Shown piece after piece: positions 16,121 through 24,461 of a DNA stretch of 64,000 nt (positions are counted from its first letter, which is position 1; each line of letters begins with the position of its first letter). Position numbers and translations under genes: made by a program. The notes beneath the pieces are model-generated. The model was not told the DNA's origin, ran no database searches, and worked only from the letters and a program-made list of their open reading frames with translations. The DNA is taken from NCBI GenBank assembly GCA_049317545.1, contig JBMOIB010000001.1, positions 1 through 64,000 on the forward strand. Direction: 5' to 3'. Source of the stretch: REEB506 sp049317545 (GTDB taxonomy: Bacteria; Pseudomonadota; Alphaproteobacteria; Caulobacterales; Aquidulcibacteraceae).

Positions 16121-17392
16121 ATGATCAACGAGATGCGACCGGACTGCGACGTCTTCATCGCCGGCGGCGGCATGGCCGGCCTCACATTGGCGCTCGCCCT
16201 GGACCAAGCTGGCCTGGATGTCACTGTGGCGGACGTCCAGGCGCCGTCGACGACGCTGGCGCAGCATTTCGACGGCCGCGCCTTCGCAATCGCCTTCGCT
16301 TCGTTCCGGATGTGGAAGGCGCTGGGGCTTGGACCGGACCTCGAGCCTGTCGCCCAGCCGATCGAGCAGATCCTTGTGACGGACGGGCGCCCGATGGGCG
16401 GCGTTCGGCCAGGCGGGCCGTCTCTCCTTCACCTGCACTTCGATCGCGAGGAAATCTCTCCCGGCCCGGACGGCGAACCGCTCGGGTACATGCTGGAGAA
16501 CCGCTACATTCGCCTCGCGCTCGATAAGGCCGTCCGTGAGCGTTCACGCGTTCGCGTCATCGCGCCGATGGGCGTTGCGCAGATGGCGGCGGACGGGGCG
16601 GGCGCGACGGTGCGCCTGAATGACGGACGAACCGTTCGCGCGGGTCTGGTGATCGGCTGCGACGGCCGCAATTCGCTGATGCGCCGGCAGGCGGGCATTC
16701 GAACGGTGGGTTGGCCCTATCCGGTGACGGCGATCGTCTGCACGGTGGCGCACGAAAAGTCGCACGGCGGCACGGCGCATGAATTCTTCCTGCCGGAAGG
16801 CCCATTCGCGATCCTGCCGCTCGTGGGCAATCGCGCGAATGTCGTCTGGATGGAAAAGCACGCGGTATCCCGCGCCCTGCTCGCCATGCCGGAAGCCGAT
16901 TTCCTCGCCGAACTGAAGCTCCGGTTCGGCGACTTCCTCGGCGACGTCCGCCTCGAAGGGCCCCGCTTCGGATACCCGCTGAGCTTGCAGATCGCCGAGC
17001 GCATGATCGCACCGCGCTTGGCGCTCGCCGGCGATTCCGCGCACGGCGTGCACCCGATCGCGGGGCAGGGGCTGAACATGGGCCTGAAGGACGTCGCAGC
17101 CCTCGCCGAAGTGATCGCCGATGCGGCGGGACTGGGCCTCGACCTCGGCGACAAGCACGTGCTCGAGCGCTACCAGCGCTGGCGGCGGCTCGACAACGTG
17201 GCGATGGGGATTGCGACGGACGTGTTCGACCGGCTGTTCTCGAACGACTTCGGGCCCTTGCGCGTCGCTCGCGGCCTCGGGCTTGCGCTGGTCAATCGCG
17301 TCGGGCCGGCGCGGCGCTTCTTCATGACCTACGCCGGCGGCGCGGCGGGCGCTCTGCCGAAGCTGTTGCGCGGGGAGCGGCTTGCGGCCTGA
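16121..17392 (+). CDS. UbiH/UbiF/COQ6-family FAD-dependent hydroxylase
   Basis: A 423-residue flavoprotein monooxygenase. The FAD-binding N-terminus reads VFIAGGGMAGLTLALAL, the DG motif reads GCDGRNSLMRRQAGI and the C-terminal flavin motif reads LALAGDSAHGVHPIAGQGLNMGLKDVAAL, all diagnostic of the ubiquinone hydroxylases. The ring position hydroxylated (C5, C6 or C1) cannot be read from sequence. The start ATG at 16121 is selected over a 54-codon upstream extension that is rich in Arg and not conserved-looking. Transcribed divergently from amt over a 240-bp GC-rich gap. Confidence 0.9.
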   Translation: MINEMRPDCDVFIAGGGMAGLTLALALDQAGLDVTVADVQAPSTTLAQHFDGRAFAIAFASFRMWKALGLGPDLEPVAQPIEQILVTDGRPMGGVRPGGPSLLHLHFDREEISPGPDGEPLGYMLENRYIRLALDKAVRERSRVRVIAPMGVAQMAADGAGATVRLNDGRTVRAGLVIGCDGRNSLMRRQAGIRTVGWPYPVTAIVCTVAHEKSHGGTAHEFFLPEGPFAILPLVGNRANVVWMEKHAVSRALLAMPEADFLAELKLRFGDFLGDVRLEGPRFGYPLSLQIAERMIAPRLALAGDSAHGVHPIAGQGLNMGLKDVAALAEVIADAAGLGLDLGDKHVLERYQRWRRLDNVAMGIATDVFDRLFSNDFGPLRVARGLGLALVNRVGPARRFFMTYAGGAAGALPKLLRGERLAA

Positions 17393-17395
17393 GGC

Positions 17396-17725
17396 TCAGC
17401 GGGCGGCGCAGCGTGCGCGATAGGCGCTCATGAGCGCATCCCGGTCCTGGCCGAGGCGGCGCAGCAGCTCCCAGGTGTAGAGGCCTGTAGCGTGGCCATC
17501 GTCGAACACGATGCGCAGGGCGTAGCGACCAACCGGCTTGGCGTCCGTGACGCCGACGTGCTCCTTGCCGACGACGAGCTTTGGCGTCCCGCCATGGCCG
17601 CGCACTTCCGCCGAGGGGCTCTCGACCCGGAGCAATTCATAGGGAATGTCGAATTGGGCGCCGTCGGCGAACGTCACGCGCAGCGCGCGCGACGCCTGGC
17701 GGAATTCGAGGTCCGTTGCGGTCAT
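17396..17725 (-). CDS. DUF971 (GBBH-like N-terminal domain) protein
   Basis: A 109-residue protein consisting of the small DUF971 domain, related to the N-terminal zinc-type domain of gamma-butyrobetaine hydroxylase. Family blocks seen are LRVTFADGAQFDIPYELLRVESPSAEVRGH, VGRYALRIVFDDGH and GLYTWELLRRLG. Free-standing members are linked to iron-sulfur or ApbC/Mrp contexts in other bacteria, but no such gene is here. It is the last gene of a five-gene minus-strand operon and its ATG overlaps the Trm112-like stop by 4 bp. Confidence 0.85.
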   Translation of the reverse strand: MTATDLEFRQASRALRVTFADGAQFDIPYELLRVESPSAEVRGHGGTPKLVVGKEHVGVTDAKPVGRYALRIVFDDGHATGLYTWELLRRLGQDRDALMSAYRARCAAR

Positions 17726-17919
17726 TGATCGTCAGGGCCGAGCTGGCGGGCCTCGTCGATCAGCAGCACGGGCACGCCGTCGCGGATGGGATAGGCAAGG
17801 CCAGCCTGAACGCTGACCAGTTCCTGCTTTGCGCGATCATAACGAAGGGGGCCGCGCGAATGCGGGCACACGAGCACCTCGAGGAGACGCGGATCGATGT
17901 CGGCCGGATCGGTCGTCAT
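17722..17919 (-). CDS. Trm112 / YcaR-family small protein
   Basis: A 65-residue protein with the Trm112 pattern: LLEVLVCPHSRGPLRYDRAKQELVS, then LAYPIRDGVPVLLIDEAR. Eukaryotic Trm112 activates methyltransferases; the bacterial role is poorly known. Only one cysteine of the zinc ligands remains (VCPHSRG), as in many bacterial YcaR proteins. It is coupled by ATGA to the DUF971 gene and follows the LON-substrate-domain gene by 17 bp. Confidence 0.88.
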   Translation of the reverse strand: MTTDPADIDPRLLEVLVCPHSRGPLRYDRAKQELVSVQAGLAYPIRDGVPVLLIDEARQLGPDDQ

Positions 17920-17936
17920 GGGCGTACCATACCGCT

Positions 17937-18596
17937 CTACTGGACGGGGTGCTCCCCCGCGCCCCTGCTCATATTGAGTTCAAGCAGCGTCACCAACGCA
18001 GCGCAACGTTCATCGAGGCGCACGGTCTCCAGCAGCGCCTGTTTTTCGACCGGCTCGAACGGGCAGAGCGTCGCCACCGCATTGACGAGCACTTCGGGCG
18101 CGGCGTCGTCCACCGCCGACCAATCCACTTGAAAGCCATTGGCCTCGACATACCGGCGCAGCGCCTTGATCAGCCGGACGCGATCGATCGCATAGCTCGG
18201 ACCGGGCGGCGTCAAATCCTCGGCGAACGCGGTGAAATCCGCTTCGACGCGCCGGTAGGGCGTCGCCGCCTCGAGCTCGCGCACGAGGCGGAAGCGCGCA
18301 AGACCGGTGAGCGTGATCAGATAGCGGCCGTCTTCGGTCTCTGCGAAGCTCGTGATCCGTCCGACGCAGCCGACGTTCGACAGCGCCGGCTTCTGCGGGT
18401 CGGCGGCGCGCGGCGCGGGCTGCACCATGCCGATCAACCGATCGCCCGCCATCGCATCGTCGATCATGTTGAGATAGCGCGGCTCGAAAATGTTGAGCGG
18501 CAGCCCGCCGCGCGGAAACAACAGCGCGCCCGTCAGCGGGAACACCGGGAACATCCGCGGCAGGTCCTGAATCTTGCGAAAGCCGAACGCGCCCAT
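17937..18596 (-). CDS. LON peptidase substrate-binding domain protein
   Basis: A 219-residue protein made up of the N-terminal substrate-binding domain of Lon protease, without ATPase or protease domains. Typical blocks are MFPVFPLTGALLFPRGGLPLNIFEPRYL, IGMVQP, GCVGRITSFAETEDGRYLITLTGLARFRL and a helical C-terminus with LCPFEPVEKQALLE. The function of free-standing members is not established. It starts 7 bp after the thioredoxin-TPR stop in the same operon, which suggests a protein-quality link. Confidence 0.9.
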   Translation of the reverse strand: MGAFGFRKIQDLPRMFPVFPLTGALLFPRGGLPLNIFEPRYLNMIDDAMAGDRLIGMVQPAPRAADPQKPALSNVGCVGRITSFAETEDGRYLITLTGLARFRLVRELEAATPYRRVEADFTAFAEDLTPPGPSYAIDRVRLIKALRRYVEANGFQVDWSAVDDAAPEVLVNAVATLCPFEPVEKQALLETVRLDERCAALVTLLELNMSRGAGEHPVQ

Positions 18597-18603
18597 CGCC
18601 GCC

Positions 18604-19506
18604 TCAGGAGAACAGAACGGCCGAGAGCCGCCGACGGCCGGACTTGGCGATGTCGGACGTCGGACCGGCGGCCTCGAACACCTTCAGCAATTGCTTGCGC
18701 GCCGCCTCTTCGTTCCAGGCGCGGTCCTTTTCGATGAGCGCCAGAAGGTGATCGACGGCCTTTTCGAGATCGCCGCGGGCGACGAAAGCGTTGGCGAGGT
18801 CGAACCGGGCTTGCAGATCGTCAGGATTCTTCTGCACCGCGGCGAGCAGGGGCGCGACGTCGCCGGCGTCGGCGGCCTGGGCGGCGAGTTCGAGCGCTGT
18901 CCGCACGCTGACGATCTCCGGGGCGTTCTTCTTTTCGTCCGGCGCCATGTCGAGCGTCTCGCCGGCGCGCTCCGGATCCCCGCTCGCGAGGTAGCATCGC
19001 GCGAGGCCGGCTATGGCCTTGACGTTTTCGGGGTCGATAGTGAGGACGGTTGCAAAGGCCTGCGCGGCGCCGCCGATGTCGCCGAGGCCAAGGCTTTCGT
19101 CCGCCTGCGCGAGGAACGCAGCCACATCATCGTCGCCGCCCGCATCGGCGCCGCCGCCGGCGAGCCGGTCGACGAACATTTTGAGCTGGCTCTCGGGCAA
19201 GAGGCCGACGAACCCGTCGACCGGCCGGCCGCGGTCGAACGCATAGACCGCCGGGATCGAGCGCACGCCGAGCTGGCCCGCGATGGCTGGGTTCTCGTCA
19301 ATGTTGATCTTGACCAGCTTGACCTTGCCCTTGGCGGCCGTGACCGCGCGTTCGAGGGGCGGGGAGAGCTGCTTGCATGGACCGCACCAGGGCGCCCAGA
19401 AATCGACGATCACCGGATTGGTGCGCGACGCTTCGATCACGTCGGCCATGAAAGTCTTGTCCGAGCCGTCCTTGATCGAGGGGTCGGTGGGCGCTGGGGT
19501 CGGCAT
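18604..19506 (-). CDS. Thioredoxin-TPR co-chaperone (YbbN/CnoX-like)
   Basis: A 300-residue protein with an N-terminal thioredoxin domain carrying a complete WCGPC site (Cys41, Cys44) and a C-terminal half of TPR-like helical repeats (EKAVDHLLALIEKDRAWNEEAARKQLLKVF). This is the YbbN/CnoX architecture, which protects proteins from oxidative aggregation and hands them to chaperones. The ATG at 19506 is preferred to 19518 because GAGGA lies 5 nt before it. It is the second gene of the operon that begins with YbaK, 11 bp upstream. Confidence 0.9.
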   Translation of the reverse strand: MPTPAPTDPSIKDGSDKTFMADVIEASRTNPVIVDFWAPWCGPCKQLSPPLERAVTAAKGKVKLVKINIDENPAIAGQLGVRSIPAVYAFDRGRPVDGFVGLLPESQLKMFVDRLAGGGADAGGDDDVAAFLAQADESLGLGDIGGAAQAFATVLTIDPENVKAIAGLARCYLASGDPERAGETLDMAPDEKKNAPEIVSVRTALELAAQAADAGDVAPLLAAVQKNPDDLQARFDLANAFVARGDLEKAVDHLLALIEKDRAWNEEAARKQLLKVFEAAGPTSDIAKSGRRRLSAVLFS

Positions 19507-19517
19507 GGAAGTCCTCA

Positions 19518-20090
19518 TTATTCGCTGGCGCCAATGTGGGCGGCATCGTCCACCGCATCAATAAGCGTCGGACGACCTTCGGGATCAAAGGCGACGCGGC
19601 GGGCGCGCCGCCCTGTGGAAGCGACGAAGCGGATGAGGCCGTCCGCGCTGATCGCGGTCGTGGCGTCATTGCGTAGCGGGTGGAAGTTCACGGGATCGCA
19701 GGCCAGCAGGGCGGCGTCGAGAAACAGTTCAACCTTGGCTTGCGAATCATTGACCAGCGCGAAGGCCGTCACTGAGCCGGGGGTCACGCCGAGCGTCGCG
19801 AAGAGCAGCTCAGCCGATCCAAAGCTGAACCGGCCCGACGCGCCGACCGCCTTGGCGAAGGCGACGAGGTCGATCTTGGTGTCGCCAAGTGCGCACAAAA
19901 GGACCAGACGGCCCTTCTTGTCCTTGAGAAACAGATTCTTGGAGTGGCCGCCAGGCAGGCTCGCCTTGAGATCGCGGCCTTCCTCGACCGTGAAGATCGG
20001 GCGGTGGCGATGCGTGACGTGCGCGATGCCCAGCGCGTCGAGGCGGGCGATCAAGTCGTCTTCGGCGAAGGGCGATCTGGCGACGGCCAT
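19518..20090 (-). CDS. YbaK/ProX-type aminoacyl-tRNA editing protein
   Basis: A 190-residue free-standing editing domain of the prolyl-tRNA synthetase-associated (ProXp/YbaK) family. It hydrolyses mischarged tRNA, typically Ala-tRNA-Pro or Cys-tRNA-Pro. Conserved elements are THRHRPIFTVEEGRDLKASLPGGHSKNLFLKDKKG, the lysine strand DTKIDLVAFAKAVG, GSAELLFATLGVTPGSVTAFALVND and NFHPLRNDATTAIS. First gene of the five-gene minus operon. Divergent from the DUF6065 gene with a 24-bp gap. Confidence 0.92.
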   Translation of the reverse strand: MAVARSPFAEDDLIARLDALGIAHVTHRHRPIFTVEEGRDLKASLPGGHSKNLFLKDKKGRLVLLCALGDTKIDLVAFAKAVGASGRFSFGSAELLFATLGVTPGSVTAFALVNDSQAKVELFLDAALLACDPVNFHPLRNDATTAISADGLIRFVASTGRRARRVAFDPEGRPTLIDAVDDAAHIGASE

Positions 20091-20114
20091 CCGCGTCGTC
20101 TACACGTCCTGCTC

Positions 20115-20861
20115 ATGAAGATCACCTGCTACACAATCGACGACGACGGCCACGAACTCCGCCCGGGCGGGCCTGACCGGGAGTGGATGGATGCGTTCGG
20201 CGCCCGCCACCCGTATCGCTGCCTGCCGCTGGTCATCGCCAACACCACGGGCTGGGAGATCATTTCGCCCGCGACCTTCACCGCCACCTGGACTGGCGGC
20301 ACGCGGATGGAAGACATCCGCATCGACAAGGACGACGATTATCCAGACATCTCGCGTCTGGTGACCTCGCACTTCGGCGGCGGTACCCTGACGTTCCACA
20401 CCGGCTATTTGTTCCGCACCGACCCGTCGTGGGACTTGTGGGTCGGCGGCCCGCCCAACCACATCAAGGACGGCATCCAGCCGTTGACCGGCGTGGTGGA
20501 GACCGGCTGGCTGCCGTTCCCCTTCACGATGAACTGGCACTTCACCCGCCCGGGCATGATCCAGTTCAAGAAGGGCGAGCCGTTCTGCTTCGTCATGCCA
20601 GTGCCGCATCAGGCCTACGAAGAAATGCAGCCGATCAAGAAGCGGCTGCGCGACGATGAAGAACTTTACCGCGACTACATCGCCTGGTCGGAAAGCCGCA
20701 CGAGCTTCCTCGACAAGCTCTCCGCCAACGACGAGGGCGCCGTGAAGCAGGGCTGGCAGCGCCATTACTTCAAGGGCGAAAAGGTCGGCGGCGGCGGGAC
20801 CGGCGAGCACATTCACCGGCGCCGGCTCAATCCGCTGCGCAAGGCCGAGCCGGGAGAGTAG
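20115..20861 (+). CDS. DUF6065 family protein
   Basis: A 248-residue protein matching, from memory, the DUF6065 family. Conserved-looking stretches are YRCLPLVIANTTGWEIISP, FGGGTLTFHTGYLFRTDPSWDLWVGGPPN, KDGIQPLTGVVETGWLPFPF, TMNWHFTRPG and KGEPFCFVMPVPH. No signal peptide or membrane segment is seen. The pattern of single conserved His, Asp and Trp residues would suit a jelly-roll or cupin-like enzyme, but that is conjecture and no function is assigned. It stands alone, followed by a palindromic repeat. Confidence 0.78.
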   Translation: MKITCYTIDDDGHELRPGGPDREWMDAFGARHPYRCLPLVIANTTGWEIISPATFTATWTGGTRMEDIRIDKDDDYPDISRLVTSHFGGGTLTFHTGYLFRTDPSWDLWVGGPPNHIKDGIQPLTGVVETGWLPFPFTMNWHFTRPGMIQFKKGEPFCFVMPVPHQAYEEMQPIKKRLRDDEELYRDYIAWSESRTSFLDKLSANDEGAVKQGWQRHYFKGEKVGGGGTGEHIHRRRLNPLRKAEPGE

Positions 20862-20865
20862 CGGC

Positions 20866-20985
20866 CTCCCCCTCCCCAGCGGGGAGGGGTCAGGGGTGGG
20901 GAGAGGGCGCGCCGACGTTTCAACCTTTTCGCCGGTATGCTGCTGTCTTCTCCCCCTCCCAACCCTCCCCCGCTGGGGGAGGGCC
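20866..20985. repeat. Composite palindromic repeat, family A, copy 1
   Basis: About 120 bp of C- and G-tract hairpins: CCCCTCCCCAGCGGGGAGGGG followed by the GGGGTGGGGAGAGGGCGCG run, then a spacer, then CCCTCCC-ACCCTCCCCC-GCTGGGGGAGGG. A near-identical element lies at 54198-54316. It sits exactly between two convergent genes (stops at 20861 and 20992), where it may serve as a two-way transcription end. Elements of this type are widespread in alphaproteobacterial genomes. Confidence 0.75.
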
Positions 20986-20991
20986 GCGGCG

Positions 20992-21438
20992 TCAAACGTG
21001 GAGGTGGGTCACGTCCAGGCCGTGCTCTTTCTGCAAGCGATCGGCGATCTCGGCGCGATGGCAGAAGCGCCAATCGGCTTCAAAGCACATCAGGCAAACG
21101 CGCGCTTCGCGGATGAGATCGGCCGCTTCGCGCAGCGCGAGCTGCGCTTCAGGGCGCTCGATCGCCTCGCAATAAATCTGGCGGAACGTCGCGATGTCGC
21201 CGCGGCGGTGGGCGTCGCGGCCGGCCTTGGGCGTGCCGAGCGCCTTCAGATGCATATAGCCGACGCCGATGCCGGCGAGCCCCTCGCGCAGTGCGTTCTT
21301 CGCGAAGCCCGCGCGGCGGGAGTTCGCCACGTCGCGCACGTCGACCAGCAGGCTGACGTTCGCCTCGCGCAAGGCGTCGAGGAAATCGGGCTGACCGCTG
21401 GCCTCGTAGCCGATCGTCCAAAGCCGGCCCGCGCTCAA
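20992..21438 (-). CDS. DUF488 family protein
   Basis: A 148-residue DUF488 protein. Family motifs present are WTIGYEASGQPDFLDALREANVSLLVDVRDVANSRRAGFAK (with the DVR motif), YMHLKALGTPK, and the C-terminal VCLMCFEADWRFCHRAEIADRL, whose Cys-Phe-Glu and CHR residues resemble a metal or catalytic site. The biochemical role of the family is not known. It is translationally coupled to uppP by a 4-bp ATGA overlap. Confidence 0.92.
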   Translation of the reverse strand: MSAGRLWTIGYEASGQPDFLDALREANVSLLVDVRDVANSRRAGFAKNALREGLAGIGVGYMHLKALGTPKAGRDAHRRGDIATFRQIYCEAIERPEAQLALREAADLIREARVCLMCFEADWRFCHRAEIADRLQKEHGLDVTHLHV

Positions 21439-22253
21439 AAGCCGAACACGCCCAGGATCAGAACGCCGAGGCCGATCCGGTAGAAGGCGAACGGTGCAAA
21501 CCCATACCGGCTGACCACGCCGAGGAACACGCGCACCACGAACAGGCCCGCGACGAACGCCGCGACGAAGCCGACCCCGATCGCCTGGACCTGGGTGAAG
21601 TCGAGCTTGTCGGCGTGTCTGGCGACCGAATAGACGAACGCGCCGAGCATGGTCGGCATGGCGAGGAAGAACGAGAATTCCGCCGCTGCGCGCCGCTCGA
21701 CGCCGAGCAGCATGGCGCCGACGATCGTGGCGCCTGACCTTGAGACGCCTGGAATGAGCGCGATCGCTTGGCAGGCGCCGATCGCCACGCTCTTCCAGAT
21801 CGGGATCGCCTCGAGAGTCATGTCGATGGGCTTGGGGCGGAACCGCTCGACCGCGAGCATGACGTAGCCGCCGACGATCAGGGTGAAGGCGATGATCCGC
21901 GCCGCTGTCGCTGAAGCCTGGCCGTCGAGGAAGACCTTCTCGACGAGATCGCCCAGGAGCACACCGGCCGCCGCCGCCGGCAGGAAGGCGAGACCGATGG
22001 CTAAGGCAAACCGCCGCGCTTCGGGCTTCGTCGGCAGGCCGAGGACCGTGTCGAGGATCTTCTTAAAGTAGACGACGACGATCGCCAGGATCGCGCCAAG
22101 CTGGATCATCACTTTGAATGAGCCGGACGGGTCGTTGAACCCAAGCGCCTTGCCAAGCAGGACGAGGTGAGCCGTCGACGAGACCGGCAAGAATTCCGTC
22201 AGGCCTTCGACGATCCCCAGGACCAGCGCTTTCAGCAACAAGAGCAAGTCCAT
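21435..22253 (-). CDS. uppP: Undecaprenyl-diphosphatase UppP/BacA
   Basis: A 272-residue integral membrane phosphatase that recycles the undecaprenyl carrier for peptidoglycan and other surface polymers. The two signature motifs are intact: EGLTEFLPVSSTAHL near residue 17 and PGVSRSGAT near residue 170. About eight membrane helices are visible. The start is MDLLLLLKALVLGIVEG; the 44-codon upstream extension is unlike the family. Divergent from the glutamate synthase operon across a 178-bp region. Confidence 0.97.
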   Translation of the reverse strand: MDLLLLLKALVLGIVEGLTEFLPVSSTAHLVLLGKALGFNDPSGSFKVMIQLGAILAIVVVYFKKILDTVLGLPTKPEARRFALAIGLAFLPAAAAGVLLGDLVEKVFLDGQASATAARIIAFTLIVGGYVMLAVERFRPKPIDMTLEAIPIWKSVAIGACQAIALIPGVSRSGATIVGAMLLGVERRAAAEFSFFLAMPTMLGAFVYSVARHADKLDFTQVQAIGVGFVAAFVAGLFVVRVFLGVVSRYGFAPFAFYRIGLGVLILGVFGF

Positions 22254-22344
22254 GCGCGGTCCTTCGATGCGGCGGGGCGGCCGGTTCGTGTCTGCCACAG
22301 CCGTGCGATGCAGGCGAGCGCGCGCCGCCGTTCCTTTTGAGACA

Positions 22345-22360
22345 GTTATGCTGCCATAAC
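22345..22360. promoter_or_regulatory. Perfect dyad upstream of gltD, candidate operator
   Basis: GTTATG-CTGC-CATAAC, a perfect 6-bp inverted repeat with a 4-nt spacer, lies 72-87 bp before the gltD start in the divergent uppP/gltD gap. It overlaps a region with a weak TTGAGAC -35-like box (22337-22343). A dyad here could bind a dimeric regulator of glutamate synthase expression. No specific regulator family is assigned. Confidence 0.45.
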
Positions 22361-22431
22361 GACCGCATTTCGCTTGCGCACTCATGCCGCGGCGCGTATT
22401 TCCCTGTCGATCCGACTACCGAGAGGGCGAC

Positions 22432-23871
22432 ATGGCCGAGCGCATGTTGAAGTTTACGGGCCTCGACAAGGCGCCGCCGTCCAAGCGTCCCGCCGGAGAG
22501 CGGCGCGCCGATTTCCATGAAATTTATAAAGAATTTATCGAGGCTAAGGCGCGCGAGCAGGCTTCCCGATGCTCCCAATGCGGCGTCCCTTTTTGTCAGT
22601 CTCACTGCCCTTTACAGAACAATATCCCGGACTGGCTCCGCCTCACGGCCGAAGGTCGGCTGCGTGAAGCCTATGAGGTTTCCTCCGCCACTAACTCGAT
22701 GCCGGAAATCTGCGGCCGCATTTGCCCGCAGGACCGCTTGTGCGAAGGCAATTGCGTCATCGAGCAGTCCGGCCACGGCACGGTTACGATCGGCGCGGTC
22801 GAAAAGCACATCACCGAAACCGCCTGGGCCAACGGCTGGGTGGAGCCGATCGCGCCGCCGCGCGAGCGCAAGGAAAGCGTCGGCATCGTCGGCGCCGGGC
22901 CTGCCGGCCTCGCGGCGGCCGAGGCGCTGCGGCTCAAGGGCTACCAGGTCGTGGTCTATGACCGTTACGACCGGGCCGGCGGGCTTTTGATCTACGGCAT
23001 CCCGAGCTTCAAGCTGGAGAAGGACGTCGTCGTGCGTCGCACGCGGCGGCTCGAAGAAGGCGGCGTCCGCTTCGTCCTCAATTGCGAAGTGGGCAAGGAC
23101 GTCTCCTTCCAAGAACTGCGCACCCGCCACGATGCGGTCCTGGTTGCGACCGGCGTCTATAAGGCGCGCGAACTGCCGGCGGCCAATGCGGGAGCCAAGG
23201 GCGTGCTCCCCGCGATGGATTTTCTCACCGCCGCCAACCGCGTCGGTCTGGGCGACGAGGTCGCCGAGGCGGCGGGGCTCAACGCTAAGGGCAAGCGGGT
23301 GATCGTCGTCGGCGGCGGCGACACCGCCATGGATTGCGTGCGCACTGCCGTGCGCCAAGGCGCGAAATCCGTCACCTGTCTCTATCGCCGCGACCGCGCC
23401 AACATGCCGGGTTCCCGCGCCGAGGTCGCCAATGCGGAAGAAGAGGGCGTGACCTTCGAGTGGCTCGCCGCTCCCAAGGCCGTGCTCGGCACCGCCCGCA
23501 AAGCCGCAGGTTTGCGCGCGGCGCGCATGCGGCTCGGCGCCCCCGATTCCGGCGGCCGGCAAACGCCTGAAGAAGCGCCGGGCTCCGAATACGACATGCC
23601 GGCCGATCTGGTGATCAAGGCGCTCGGCTTCGATCCGGAAGATCTGCCCGAGATGTTCGGCGCGCCCGATCTCAAGACCACGCGGTTCGGCGCCCTGCGC
23701 GTCGACTATCGCACGATGATGACGAGCATGCCCGGCGTGTTCGCCGCTGGCGACATCGTGCGCGGCGCCTCTCTCGTCGTGTGGGCGATCCGCGAAGGCC
23801 GCGACGCCGCTGACGCCATCCACGCCTATTTGAAGGAGCGCGCCGCGACGGTTGCGGTCGCGGCCGAATGA
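22432..23871 (+). CDS. gltD: Glutamate synthase small subunit (NADPH)
   Basis: A 479-residue flavoprotein that passes electrons from NADPH to the large subunit for glutamate formation from glutamine and 2-oxoglutarate. The start MAERMLKFTGL follows GAGAGGG at 4 nt. N-terminal cysteine clusters CSQCGVPFC and CGRICPQDRLCEGNC bind iron-sulfur centres; FAD binding is shown by GIVGAGPAGLAAAEALRLKG and NADPH binding by VIVVGGGDTAMDCVRTAVRQG. First gene of an operon gltD-GST-GFA-gltB in which every junction is a 4-bp overlap. Confidence 0.97.
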   Translation: MAERMLKFTGLDKAPPSKRPAGERRADFHEIYKEFIEAKAREQASRCSQCGVPFCQSHCPLQNNIPDWLRLTAEGRLREAYEVSSATNSMPEICGRICPQDRLCEGNCVIEQSGHGTVTIGAVEKHITETAWANGWVEPIAPPRERKESVGIVGAGPAGLAAAEALRLKGYQVVVYDRYDRAGGLLIYGIPSFKLEKDVVVRRTRRLEEGGVRFVLNCEVGKDVSFQELRTRHDAVLVATGVYKARELPAANAGAKGVLPAMDFLTAANRVGLGDEVAEAAGLNAKGKRVIVVGGGDTAMDCVRTAVRQGAKSVTCLYRRDRANMPGSRAEVANAEEEGVTFEWLAAPKAVLGTARKAAGLRAARMRLGAPDSGGRQTPEEAPGSEYDMPADLVIKALGFDPEDLPEMFGAPDLKTTRFGALRVDYRTMMTSMPGVFAAGDIVRGASLVVWAIREGRDAADAIHAYLKERAATVAVAAE

Positions 23872-24461
23872 GCGCGATGCAGATTTTCGGCGACCTGGGC
23901 TCCGGCAATTGCCTGAAGGTCAAATGGACCGCCGATGCGCTCGCGATCCCCTACGCGTGGACCGACGTCGACATTCTGAAAGGCGAAAGCCGCACGGCGG
24001 CCTTCCTCGCCATGAACCCAGCGGGGCAGGTGCCGACCGTGGTGTTGGAGGACGGCCGCGCGCTCGGCGAATCCAACGCAATCATGCGTTATTTGGCGCG
24101 CGGGTCGCGGCTCTTGCCGGACGATCCGTTCGTCCAGGCACAGATCGACGGCTGGCTGTTCTGGGAGCAGAACGCGCACGAACCGAACGTCGCGGGCGCG
24201 CGTTTCCGCATGCTCTATCTCTCCCAGCCGGCGTCGGCGGTTCCCGAAGCGATGCGCGTGCGCGGGGATCAGGCGCTCGACCGGCTCGAGGCGCATCTGA
24301 CCTCGAAGGATTGGCTGGTCGGCGACGCCATGACGATCGCCGACATCGCGCTCGTCGCCTACACGCGCGTCGCGCACGAAGGCGGTTTCAACCTCGCCGC
24401 GCGACCCGCCGTGCGGGCTTGGATCGCGCGCTGTGAAGGGCAACTCGGATTAACGCCATGA
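23868..24461 (+). CDS. Glutathione S-transferase family protein
   Basis: A 197-residue GST. The N-terminal thioredoxin-like domain has SGNCLKVKW at the usual catalytic Ser/Cys position and the MNPAGQVPTVVLEDGRALGESNAIMRYLA segment with the cis-Pro and the glutathione-contact Glu-Ser. The C-terminal helical domain ends with DWLVGDAMTIADIALVAYTRV, the N-capping box. Its ATG overlaps the gltD stop by 4 bp. Substrate unknown. Its position inside the glutamate synthase operon is discussed among the findings. Confidence 0.93.
   Translation: MSAMQIFGDLGSGNCLKVKWTADALAIPYAWTDVDILKGESRTAAFLAMNPAGQVPTVVLEDGRALGESNAIMRYLARGSRLLPDDPFVQAQIDGWLFWEQNAHEPNVAGARFRMLYLSQPASAVPEAMRVRGDQALDRLEAHLTSKDWLVGDAMTIADIALVAYTRVAHEGGFNLAARPAVRAWIARCEGQLGLTP

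Noticed and set aside
20041..20114. Extended N-terminus of the DUF6065 gene from 19944
   Set aside because: The extension is antisense to the YbaK gene and shows no conserved residues; the ATG at 20115 gives the expected family N-terminus.
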